44,062 nucleotides of DNA, taken from positions 1-44,062 of the forward strand of contig CAJJZS010000015.1 of assembly GCA_905197685.1 (NCBI GenBank), written 5' to 3'. Below the pieces are notes generated by a model. That model had not been told where the DNA came from and did not search any database. It saw nothing but the letters and a program-made list of their open reading frames with translations. Below are positions 26,915-33,970 of the stretch, in pieces; within the stretch, counting starts at the first letter, position 1; every line of letters begins with the position of its first letter. The translations under genes were made by a program, and so were the position numbers. The stretch comes from an uncultured Oscillospiraceae bacterium (lineage in GTDB: Bacteria > Bacillota > Clostridia > Oscillospirales > Ruminococcaceae).

Positions 26915-27616
26915 TTAAAAGGTCACAATTTCCAAAAGTTGAGTGAGAGAGGAAATTACATAGGTTAAGGAGAGTGCATCGGGCAGAGGTTGGTGGGAAG
27001 GATTGAACCAACAGCGGTCTAAGCCTGCCGCCAGCGCGCCGCGCATATCGGAGGAGAGAGAATCGCCCACCATCAAAGCCTTTTTAGAGTCAAAATCAGG
27101 GATACGGGCAAATACATAATCAAAATATTCTTTGCGCGGTTTTTGAAACCCGGCATCCTCCGAAACAAAAATGTCAGAAAGGTAAGGAGACAGCGCACTG
27201 GAAGAAAGTCGGCTGTGCTGGGCGCGGGAAACGCCGTTGGTAAGGATGTAGAGCCGACATCCCATCTCACATAAGCGGCGGCAAACCTCCGGAGCCTGCG
27301 GCATCGGTTTGTTGCCTTCTCCCAAACGGAGCAGATATTGCCGATTAAATTCAGAAGAATCAATTCCGGTAATGCCAAGCTGTTCAAACAGCTTAGCAAA
27401 TCGGGAAGAAAGAAGCTGTTGTTTACTGATTTTATTTTGTTCAAATTCTCTCCATAAATTTTGATTGACCGTTTGATAGATTTGTTCGACAGAGGGGGTA
27501 AGGGTGAGCCGATAATCGGAAAATACTTTAACCAGCGCCTGATGTTCGGCATCGTCAAAATCCATTACGGTGTTGTCTGCATCTAAAAGAATGATAGGAT
27601 ATTTTAAAGCGTTCAT
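26915..27616 (-). CDS. yjjG: YjjG-type noncanonical pyrimidine nucleotidase
   Basis: 233 residues, HAD subfamily IA. Motif I 'ILLDADNTVMDFDDAE' matches the YjjG signature DADNTxxDFD. A helical C1 cap follows, then motif II 'LYILTNGVSRAQHSRL', and 'KPRKEYFDYVF' and 'LMVGDSLSSDMRGALAAGLD'. YjjG enzymes remove phosphate from non-canonical pyrimidine nucleotides. It is convergent with the Cof-type HAD gene. Confidence 0.9.
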   Translation of the reverse strand: MNALKYPIILLDADNTVMDFDDAEHQALVKVFSDYRLTLTPSVEQIYQTVNQNLWREFEQNKISKQQLLSSRFAKLFEQLGITGIDSSEFNRQYLLRLGEGNKPMPQAPEVCRRLCEMGCRLYILTNGVSRAQHSRLSSSALSPYLSDIFVSEDAGFQKPRKEYFDYVFARIPDFDSKKALMVGDSLSSDMRGALAAGLDRCWFNPSHQPLPDALSLTYVISSLTQLLEIVTF

Positions 27617-27653
27617 AAAACTGCTCCTTTCGTATAATAAAAAGTAAAAAGCG

Positions 27654-27689
27654 AAAAAACCTGTTTCTCTTTACGGAAACAGGTTTTTT
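27654..27689. terminator. Terminator-like hairpin upstream of yjjG
   Basis: AAAAAACCTGTTTC pairs with GAAACAGGTTTTTT across a short loop. It is well formed, but there is no plus-strand gene ahead of it that obviously needs it; it may end readthrough towards yjjG. The 388-bp gap 27617-28004 contains this hairpin, the one at 27942 and no supported gene. Confidence 0.7.
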
Positions 27690-27941
27690 CGGTGTGGATG
27701 AAAGGTTGTCTTTCGTATAGAATCAGAAGAAATCTAAAAGAATAAACTGTATTTATAGTGTAATCCAAATTTCGACAAAAATCAATTCGCTTTTTTTACA
27801 AAAGAAAGGTGAGAAAAAAGTGAATTTGACGAATTTGTTCATAATAATGACCAAAAACAAAGCGCTTATTTATCAATACTTTCTGCTTGCCCCAATGATA
27901 AAAGCGAATATTTGTATAACAGCCGTATTTGGTTGAAAAAG

Positions 27942-27980
27942 AAACAGAACTGCCGTAACAACAAACGGCAGCTCTGTTTT
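27942..27980 (-). terminator. Terminator of the membrane-anchored protein gene
   Basis: AAACAGA-CTGCCGT pairs with ACGGCAG-TCTGTTT with one mismatch and a 7-nt loop, 25 bp after the stop codon at 28005. Confidence 0.75.
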
Positions 27981-28004
27981 CAGACGATGAAAGAAAAGAT
28001 AAAA

Positions 28005-28643
28005 TTAAGAGATAATCCAATCTTCGGTGTTGCAACGATTTTCTTCGCTGACACTCGGGTAGGTGAACTGTTCCATCAGTAGTTTGTCGCCTTGACGCAC
28101 CACAGTAAAGGTGTAGGTTTCCGGCTCGCTCAGAGAAAGAGGGGCCTCCATGCCGGCATCCTCTTCCCGATAGCCGTATTTTGCTTCTGCTTGATAGGTG
28201 AAAGCATCGCCGTCTTGCGAAAGCAGCTGCAAGGAAACAATCTCGGCAAAATATTGATTGGACATGGAACTAAACTGATTGCTGATATGATAAACTTTTC
28301 CGTCTTTTTTTAAGATAATCGGTCCTTCGGGCAGATAGGAGTTTTCCAACTCGCGGATTCCGTTTTCACTGAAAACCGCACAAACAACGCTGTCATAATC
28401 GGAAACTTCATCATAATATCCGTGTTCGGCAGGATTGTCTTTACTTCCGACCGCTACAAGTTCCTGTACAGAGGGGAGCGAAGAATGGTTTGGGTGATAA
28501 ATCTCTGCCGCTTGCTGTAACAGATCAATGACTTCCTGTTCTTTGGGTGCGTCTTTGGGTCGAAGCAGGAAAAACAGAACAGCGCCGATAACAAGCAAGA
28601 CCACCAGAAGAACAATCACAATCTGCTTTTTCGATTTTTTCAT
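28005..28643 (-). CDS. Membrane-anchored extracellular protein, unknown function
   Basis: 212 residues from ATG 28643, with GGAGG 7 nt upstream. A Lys-rich start and one strong membrane helix at about 8-29 ('IVIVLLVVLLVIGAVLFFLL') leave an acidic soluble domain outside. 'EVIDLLQQAAEIYHPNH', 'LPEGPIILKKDGKVYHISNQF' and alternating beta-type segments suggest an NTF2-like or lipocalin-like sensor, but no family is recognised. It has its own promoter (28722-28750) and terminator, so it is a single-gene unit beside the peptide cassette. Confidence 0.75.
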   Translation of the reverse strand: MKKSKKQIVIVLLVVLLVIGAVLFFLLRPKDAPKEQEVIDLLQQAAEIYHPNHSSLPSVQELVAVGSKDNPAEHGYYDEVSDYDSVVCAVFSENGIRELENSYLPEGPIILKKDGKVYHISNQFSSMSNQYFAEIVSLQLLSQDGDAFTYQAEAKYGYREEDAGMEAPLSLSEPETYTFTVVRQGDKLLMEQFTYPSVSEENRCNTEDWIIS

Positions 28644-28721
28644 ACAAATTCCTCCAAACAAAATTTTTGTAAAAAGGGGGACAGCTTAAATGCTAAAAAC
28701 TACTGCTTTTGTAATAATTCT

Positions 28722-28750
28722 ATTATATTTGAAAATATTACAAAAATCAA
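28722..28750 (-). promoter_or_regulatory. Promoter of the membrane-anchored protein gene
   Basis: On the minus strand: TTGATT (28745-28750), 17 nt, TATAAT (28722-28727). Confidence 0.75.
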
Positions 28751-28815
28751 TCTTTATCTTTCACAAACTTATAAGATGATTTTTGTGAAGAATAGCAAAA
28801 TATAATAGAAGGATT

Positions 28816-28847
28816 CAAAAAACGGCTACTTTAGTAGCCGTTTTTTT
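28816..28847 (-). terminator. Terminator of the secreted hydrolase gene
   Basis: AACGGCTACT / AGTAGCCGTT with a TT loop and A/T runs on both sides, 10 bp after the stop codon at 28858. It separates the hydrolase from the next minus-strand gene. Confidence 0.9.
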
Positions 28848-28857
28848 GAAATTTGAT

Positions 28858-29493
28858 TTATGCAGTCCAAGAGTTAGTAACAGATTTTACTTGTTTAGCT
28901 AAATCTGTGAAGGAAATAGTACGTTGACCTACAACGCAGTTGTTAGAAGTATAATTTGCTTCGTAAACACTTACGCCGGTAGATGTAATGCGGGTAACGA
29001 TAAAGGAATGAGGGATACCGTTTGTTCCCATGTATCTAAAGTGGGAACCTACTTTTAATTTATTGAAGTAGGTTTTTAGGGAAGATGCGCTGATAGAAGT
29101 AAGCTTTCCATTTGCGTTGGAAGCAACACAATCAACGCCATTGTACTGTTTAAAAACATAGTTTGCGAATCCCATGCACTGAATGGAATTATTGTAACTC
29201 TTGCATCCACAGCTACCATTAATATTGCAGCCGGATTTGTGATGGGTACAGGCTTTTCCTGATTTGCTGAAATAACTTCCGGAAGGATAAGAGCTTAGAG
29301 GCAAGGAAGCACGTGGAGAGGAAACCTCATCTTCCGCATAAACGGTATTTTTGTAGAAGTCAGTATTGACATACCGTTCATATTGTTCATCAGTGAAGTT
29401 CCCCTTTTCTGTTTCAGCAGCGAATCCGGATACACCAAGGGAGAGCAACATACAAGCGGACAAACAACAGGCTAAAAACTTAGTTAGTTTCAT
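28858..29493 (-). CDS. Secreted papain-like (CHAP/NlpC-like) cysteine hydrolase
   Basis: 211 residues. Signal peptide at 1-25 ending 'GVSGFA', so the protein is exported. After a linker comes a Cys/His-rich patch ('CTHHKSGCNINGSCGC'), then 'SIQCMGFANYVFKQYNG' with a candidate nucleophile Cys106, 'GIPHSFIVTRI' with His162, and 'VYEANYTSN' with Asn180. Cys, then His in a beta-strand, then Asn/Glu in the next strand is the order of CHAP and NlpC/P60 amidases and other papain-fold enzymes. The target could be peptidoglycan or a peptide. It is read away from a palindromic operator shared with the small secreted peptide gene at 29723. Confidence 0.75.
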   Translation of the reverse strand: MKLTKFLACCLSACMLLSLGVSGFAAETEKGNFTDEQYERYVNTDFYKNTVYAEDEVSSPRASLPLSSYPSGSYFSKSGKACTHHKSGCNINGSCGCKSYNNSIQCMGFANYVFKQYNGVDCVASNANGKLTSISASSLKTYFNKLKVGSHFRYMGTNGIPHSFIVTRITSTGVSVYEANYTSNNCVVGQRTISFTDLAKQVKSVTNSWTA

Positions 29494-29557
29494 ACCTATT
29501 CCTCCTTAAAATTAGAATAAATGAACTTGTTTTTTTACTCTGGGATCCCATGACTAT

Positions 29558-29586
29558 ACTATATCATTGAGTAAAAATAGAATCAA
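29558..29586 (-). promoter_or_regulatory. Promoter of the secreted hydrolase gene
   Basis: On the minus strand: TTGATT (29581-29586), 17 nt, TATAGT (29558-29563). The -35 overlaps the outer end of the left palindrome arm. Confidence 0.75.
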
Positions 29587-29632
29587 TAGGCAAATTGTGA
29601 CCGGTATTTACCGGTCACAATTTGCCTATTGA
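29583..29632. promoter_or_regulatory. 50-bp perfect palindrome, likely shared operator
   Basis: Arms 29583-29606 and 29609-29632 are exact reverse complements over 24 bp, with a 2-bp centre (TT). The inner half is TTGTGACCGGTA / TACCGGTCACAA and the outer half carries AATAGGC / GCCTATT. It lies in the divergent region between the hydrolase and the small peptide gene, with the -35 boxes of both directions at its edges. There is no T-run, so it is not a terminator. It is most likely the binding site of a dimeric or tetrameric regulator. Confidence 0.8.
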
Positions 29633-29666
29633 CGAACAGAACAAGATATGATTCTATAAAAATGGA
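29629..29666 (+). promoter_or_regulatory. Probable promoter of the small peptide gene
   Basis: TTGACG at 29629-29634 overlaps the right arm of the palindrome. Candidate -10 boxes are TCTATA (18-nt spacing) or TATAAA (20-nt spacing). Both are non-ideal, as expected for an activator-dependent promoter. Confidence 0.45.
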
Positions 29667-29722
29667 AGAAGGTGAAAAGATAACTTTTAAACTCAAGACA
29701 ATCAAAAGAAAGGATGTAAAAA

Positions 29723-29878
29723 ATGAAACAAAGATTATTTTCCATTATTGCAGCGACAATACTTATGATTTCCCTGTCACAGACAGTATTTGCTCAATCT
29801 GAAACTTGTATTTCTTTTTCAGAAGAACAGGCAGGCTCTATCCCGTGCATTGATGAATCAGTGAGAGAAGATAATTAA
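29723..29878 (+). CDS. Small secreted peptide, candidate signalling pro-peptide
   Basis: 51 residues: ATG 29723, TAA 29876, with AAAGGA about 9 nt upstream. N-terminal 'MKQRLFSIIAATILMISLSQ' and 'TVFAQ' make a textbook signal peptide with cleavage after Ala24 (VFA-Q). That leaves a 27-residue acidic mature peptide with two cysteines (Cys29 and Cys42) that could form a disulfide loop. It is transcribed away from the palindrome, divergent from the secreted hydrolase, and its stop is 9 bp from the stop of the convergent HTH regulator. The context matches pro-peptide genes of RRNPP quorum-sensing pairs (PapR, NprX). Alternatives are a bacteriocin or an inhibitor of the neighbouring hydrolase. Confidence 0.72.
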   Translation: MKQRLFSIIAATILMISLSQTVFAQSETCISFSEEQAGSIPCIDESVREDN

Positions 29879-29887
29879 AAGGTAGTG

Positions 29888-30820
29888 TTATAAAAAATCA
29901 AGCTGAAAAGTTTCTATTGCATACCTTTGTACTTCTTCGCAGCTTTTATGATTTTCCATAATTAAGTTTAAATAGTAAGATTTCTTTAAGAAATCTATGC
30001 TGGCAGAATCATTACCAAGTTCATGATTAGAGCAGGCAAGATTATACATCAATTTTCCCAGTATGCGAGTGCGATTGAATTTAACGCAAAAGTCTTTTCC
30101 TTTTTCGGCAATTAGGATACATTCTTGAAATCGGTTTTCAAGGAATAAAAGACGGGAGTAATTATAGGAAATCATCGGGAAGAGGATTTTTTTAACTTCC
30201 ATACAGATAGATTCATCCTGCAAATATTCATACAGGTTTCGTAGCAGGTCAATCGCTTCTAAAATTTTTCCCTGATTGCTGTAGTTATCTGCAAGCAAGT
30301 TTAAAAGTTTTAATTCTTCCAAGCTGAATGCAGAACGTTTAAAATGGTTAAAATCCAATCTTGGTCTGGTAAGGGATAAAGCGCGTTGAATCATCTCCAG
30401 TTCTTCTGCGGGAGAATAAGGAAGAATTTCTCCGTTTTCATTCTCTTTTCCTGCTACGATGCGGGAACGCAGAAGAAACTGGTGAATTAAAATATAAGAC
30501 TTCGGTGTGATTTTTTCAAGTTCATTTATTTTTTGAAGTGCCTCCCGATACTCCTTTTTTATGTTCAAAGCAACAATTTCTTCCATAAGCTGAAATGTCA
30601 TAATGTCTTTTTGTCCTAAAAAAAGTTGAACCTCTTCCTCTTTTACATTTAAGCGCTCAAACAACTGGGCAATAATGAAAGGAGACGGAGTGTGTGTTCC
30701 GCGTTCAATTCGGGATAAAGTAGAAAGGGAACAACAAATATCGTGGCATAATTGTTCTTGTGATAGTCCATTGGAAATTCGTTTGTTATATATAAAATTA
30801 CCGATATTGATACTTAGCAT
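29888..30820 (-). CDS. HTH-TPR transcriptional regulator, RRNPP (Rgg/PlcR) type
   Basis: 310 residues from ATG 30820, with TAGGAGGG upstream. Residues ~6-60 are a Cro/XRE helix-turn-helix ('GNFIYNKRISNGLSQEQLCHD', 'SLSTLSRIERGTHTPSPF'; first shown split). From about 75 to the end it is all-alpha with paired-helix repeats ('EYREALQKINELEKITP', 'GKILEAIDLLRNLYEYL', 'GNDSASIDFLKKSYYLN'), the peptide-binding TPR-like superhelix of PlcR, NprR and Rgg proteins. The adjacent secreted peptide gene supports a cognate signal. The operator candidate is the 50-bp palindrome. A single-copy XRE regulator without a peptide ligand remains possible. Confidence 0.85.
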   Translation of the reverse strand: MLSINIGNFIYNKRISNGLSQEQLCHDICCSLSTLSRIERGTHTPSPFIIAQLFERLNVKEEEVQLFLGQKDIMTFQLMEEIVALNIKKEYREALQKINELEKITPKSYILIHQFLLRSRIVAGKENENGEILPYSPAEELEMIQRALSLTRPRLDFNHFKRSAFSLEELKLLNLLADNYSNQGKILEAIDLLRNLYEYLQDESICMEVKKILFPMISYNYSRLLFLENRFQECILIAEKGKDFCVKFNRTRILGKLMYNLACSNHELGNDSASIDFLKKSYYLNLIMENHKSCEEVQRYAIETFQLDFL

Positions 30821-30862
30821 GATAAAATCCCTCCTAAAAAGACAAATGAAAGTATTACTTTT

Positions 30863-30890
30863 ATTATATTCTGTTTGAAGAAAAAATCAA
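30863..30890 (-). promoter_or_regulatory. Promoter of the RRNPP-type regulator gene
   Basis: On the minus strand: TTGATT (30885-30890), 16 nt, TATAAT (30863-30868). No palindrome like 29583-29632 is seen here, so the regulator looks constitutively expressed. Confidence 0.7.
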
Positions 30891-30943
30891 GAACAATCAT
30901 TCGACAAAATTCTACATTGAAAAAGCAAAAAATCTATATTAAA

Positions 30944-30977
30944 AAAGCTGCTTTATCAAATCTGATAAAGCAGCTTT
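30944..30977. terminator. Terminator-like hairpin at the island edge
   Basis: AAAGCTGCTTTATCA / TGATAAAGCAGCTTT, a perfect 15-bp stem with loop AATC, flanked by A and T/A runs. It insulates the regulator gene from the repeat region and the element. Confidence 0.7.
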
Positions 30978-31008
30978 AAAAATTGAAAGATACAGATAAA
31001 AGTTTGTT

Positions 31009-31248
31009 TGTCTTATTTACTGGTTTCACTTGGAGTGGAGGAGGGAATAAAACCATGTGCCGGAGGGATAGGATTTCTCAACGGCTGTTTCTTTCTGCGA
31101 AAAATCAAGAAGGTATGAGGATTGTGTTGTCCTTTTTTACTTGGCGCGCTTGGAGTGGAGGAGGGAATAAAACCATGTGCCGGTGGCACATGGTTCCCGA
31201 CGACTGTCCCTCCCGCGAACAACAAAAAAGGCATCACATTTAGGGCGG
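31009..31248. repeat. Two diverged tandem copies of a ~120-bp repeat
   Basis: The stretch CTTGGAGTGGAGGAGGGAAT and the 15 following bases are identical at 31029-31063 and 31149-31183, exactly 120 bp apart. Flanking sequence is also alignable (TTTACT..., then ...GACTGTC/GGCTGTT and AAGG.AT), so the whole unit is duplicated and diverged. The CTTGGAG start coincides with the tRNA-Arg-derived repeat at 31131-31155. The reading frames across it look spurious. Confidence 0.75.
31131..31155. other. Candidate attachment site, left (attL)
   Basis: 25 bp matching 38311-38335 with one mismatch. The shared core CTTGGCGCGCTTGGAG is the complement of the last bases of tRNA-Arg, including CCA. This is the duplicated tRNA 3' end expected on the far side of an element inserted in a tRNA gene. 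Confidence 0.7.
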
Positions 31249-31300
31249 CACTCATAAAACAGTATTAGAAATGTTTCCGGGAAACGGCGTAGCTTGCGGG

Positions 31301-32945
31301 CTATGCCGTTTCTCCGTTTTGCAGGTCATTCAGTAAAGACGCGGGGAGTATTCCCACAAGGTCATAGGAAATGTCAATCTGCTGTTCCCTATGCCCCTTT
31401 GATTTATCCGGCGCGTGAACGTACACCGCCTTTACCATGTCGTTTAAGACAGAGGGTGTCAACTCGTCCAAGTCAAGATATTTCTGTACTTTGCTGATGA
31501 ACCTGTCAATGTTCTATGCTTGTTCTTCCTGTTCGTTAATTTCTTCATTCAATCGCAACAGCTTTTTCCGCAGTTCTTCCTGCTCCTGTTCGTAATCGTC
31601 GGAGAGCATTTGAAATCTGTTGTCAGATAATTTCCCGCCCACGTTGTCCTCGTAAATACGCTTGAATAATCGGTCAAGTTCTTCTATCCGCCGTTCCGCC
31701 TGCGTCAGTTGCCGCCGCTTCGCCGCCAGTTCCTTTTTCGCTTCGGCTTTCTGCTTTGCGCCCATAGCTTTTCGGAATTGTTTTTCATGGTTAGCAACAC
31801 AGGCAATCGTCAATCTCATGTGAGCGAGTACGCCCTGTTCCAAGACAACGGCGCGGATAAAATGAGTAGAGCAAACCTCTTTCCCTTTGAGCCTTGAAGT
31901 AGAGCAGACAAAATGGTCTTGCCTTGCTTCAAAATTTTTGCTTGTGCAGTAATACAGCTTTTCGCCACAATCGGCACAACGCACAATGCCGGAAAACATA
32001 TTCGTCTTTCCTGTTCTCGTCGGGCGGCGTTTGTTCTTCCGTAATTCCTGCACCCGTTTCCATGTGTCAGCGTCAATAATCGCTTCATGGGTATTCTCAA
32101 ACACAAGCCATTTTTCCTCTGGATTGTAACAGGTTTTCTTACTCTTGTAGGACTATTTATAGGTCTTGAAGTTTACCGTATGCCCTTGATATTCTGGACG
32201 CTCCAAAATACCTGCTACTGTCTTGTTATCCCAATCATAAAGATTGTCCGGCGATGTGTTCCTCGTTGCCCTGCCTGTCTGCTGAAAATGGATTGTCGGC
32301 GTTATGACTTTATCCTCTTTCAGAATACGGGCAATCTGCGACGGTCCATAACCGTCCAGACAAAGGGCAAATATCCGCTTGACTACTTCGGCGGCTTCTC
32401 CGTCCACAATCCACCGTTTTCTGTTATCAGGGTCTTTCATGTAACCATAGGGCGGGTTTGTGCATAGGTGTTCTCCTGCTTCTCCCTTTGACTTCATCAC
32501 AGCGCGGATTTTCTTGCTTGTGTCCTTTGCGTACCACTCATTGATGATATTCAAAAAGGGGGTAAAGTCGCTGTCCTGCTGATTTGCGCTGTCTATGCCG
32601 TTATTGATAGCGATAAACCGCACGCCCTTTTCCACGAACAGGACTTCTGTATAAAATCCCACTTTCAGATAGTCGCGCCCAAGCCGCGACATATCTTTGA
32701 CAATCAGCGTTGCCACTTCTCCGTTTTCAATCCGTTCCAGAAGTTCGCTCCAACTCGGACGGTTGAAGTTCGTTCCAGAATATCCATCGTCCACGAAAAA
32801 AAGCAGTATTTGAGAAATGATTTTCTTTTGCGTATTTACTTAAAATTGCCTTTTGATTAACAATGCTGTTGCTGTCGCCCTGTAATTCGTCGTCGCGTGA
32901 TAAGCGGCAATAGAGGGCGGTAATTTTGTCAGACTGCCTTAACAT
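31301..32945 (-). pseudogene. Large serine recombinase (TnpX-like), three inactivating lesions
   Basis: Start ATG 32945 with AAAGGAGC upstream; the restored length is about 547 residues. The N-terminal resolvase domain ('KITALYCRLSRDDELQGDSN', catalytic Ser in 'YCRLSRDD') runs until a frameshift in a run of seven A (plus strand 32796-32802); six would restore 'AFFVDDGYSGTNFNRPSW'. The frame then continues through the recombinase domain ('NPPYGYMKDPDN') to an in-frame TAG (32153-32155), on to a zinc ribbon ('CADCGEKLYYC') and coiled coil, a second in-frame TAG (31514-31516), and the C-terminal end ('VKAVYVHAPDKSKGHREQQI') at 31301. This is a family of transposon serine recombinases; it should be non-functional here. 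Confidence 0.9.
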
Positions 32946-33021
32946 AGTTTCTGCTCCTTTCATCGGCGGGCAGTCTGCCAATACAGGATTGCTTACCCCT
33001 ATTTTATCGGCTCCGGCATTT

Positions 33022-33222
33022 TTAATCAACATCTTTTTTGCCCTTTTCCTGCTCCATAAGGCGTAAAATCTTGTGGGGCAGGCTCCTTTCCCCGTCATAA
33101 CTGCCTGTAAAGCGGTACAGCGTTCTGCCAGATTTTATCGTTACTTCATGCGTTGGCAATTCTTGAAACAGCGGATTTTCCACTACAATATGCCCATCCT
33201 TGATTTTTCGTTTCCGTTCCAT
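33022..33222 (-). CDS. tnpW: Transposon-encoded protein TnpW
   Basis: 66 residues from ATG 33222 (GGAAAGGA just upstream). 'TIKSGRTLYRFTGSYDGERS' followed by 'LPHKILRLMEQE' is the TnpW pattern found beside TnpX-type serine recombinases of Tn4451 relatives. Its role is not established. It lies between mobC and the recombinase, as in those elements. Confidence 0.8.
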   Translation of the reverse strand: MERKRKIKDGHIVVENPLFQELPTHEVTIKSGRTLYRFTGSYDGERSLPHKILRLMEQEKGKKDVD

Positions 33223-33342
33223 TCCTTTCCCGTCCTTTCTAAAGATAAAACTGAATAGCAAGCATAGAGAACGGATAGCCGTTCTCGTAAAATGCCCGAC
33301 TGCCGCCGGAGCATTTTGCTTGTTGGGAAGTATCCCAAACCC

Positions 33343-33684
33343 TCATTTCATTAAGCCTTTGAATTGCAGAAGCAATCGCCGTTCCAATCGCCAGACTTCC
33401 TCCATGGAGCGTTTTATCTCGTCCATGTCGTCTGCGTAAATTCGTCCGGTTTCATTGATACGCTTTGCAATCTGATTGATATTCACGCCGATTTTCTGAA
33501 GCTGCGCCGTATGCCCTTTGACTTCCTGCAAATCAAGCGTGATAATGTAGCCGTCAATGAGTATTTTCCGAGCATAGGCAGAAAGATTAAGTGTCGGTAT
33601 CTGTTGCATTTTTTCTTCAATCAATGCCCGTTCTTCTTCTGTTACCCGAATAATGATTTGCACGTTTCGTTTCCTGTTTTCCAT
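33343..33684 (-). CDS. mobC: MobC-like relaxosome protein
   Basis: 113 residues. An N-terminal ribbon-helix-helix-like segment ('NVQIIIRVTEEERALIEEKM') and 'AYARKILIDGYIITLDLQEV', then 'LQKIGVNINQIAKRINETGR', the conserved core of the bacterial mobilisation protein family. It would help the relaxase nick oriT. In related elements the relaxase gene follows directly; here only about 120 bp separate it from tnpW, so the relaxase has been lost. ATG follows AAAGGGGGCTACTT. Confidence 0.88.
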   Translation of the reverse strand: MENRKRNVQIIIRVTEEERALIEEKMQQIPTLNLSAYARKILIDGYIITLDLQEVKGHTAQLQKIGVNINQIAKRINETGRIYADDMDEIKRSMEEVWRLERRLLLQFKGLMK

Positions 33685-33912
33685 AAGTAGCCCCCTTTCG
33701 CTAACAAGACGTTTGCAAGCGGTTTTTCTACCCGCTTTGTAATAATTTTTCTTTCACTACCTACTACACCAGACATGGCAATTTTGCCGAAGATTTTAGA
33801 AAAGTTTAAGAAATATTTTTTCCTACTTCCTATTACGGGAAACGCGCCGAAAATGTCAAACATACACCGAAAAATATTCCATATTTTTAATTGTGCTATA
33901 TCAAAGTGTCGA

Positions 33913-33941
33913 TTGACTTTTTAGTATCAAAATGATAATAT
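33913..33941 (+). promoter_or_regulatory. Promoter and operator of the HTH regulator gene
   Basis: TTGACT (33913-33918), 17 nt, TAATAT (33936-33941). Between and over the -10 lies TATCA-AAA-TGATA (33925-33937). The same arrangement occurs at 34547. Confidence 0.8.
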
Positions 33942-33970
33942 TTTCATATATCAACACAGGAGGGAGAAAG

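Noticed and set aside
27820..27936. 38-codon GTG-start frame with AAAGGTGAG upstream
   Set aside because: No promoter, no signal peptide pattern and no partner; the length is compatible with chance in an AT-rich gap. Kept only as a note.
31013..31255. Frames across the 120-bp repeats on both strands
   Set aside because: Their internal repeats simply reflect the DNA duplication; neither has a ribosome binding site.
31514..32155. TAG recoding (stop-to-Gln) to explain the two in-frame TAG codons of the recombinase
   Set aside because: Many host genes in the window end in TAG or have TAG just after their ends (polA itself ends TAG), and the recombinase also has a frameshift; simple decay is more economical.
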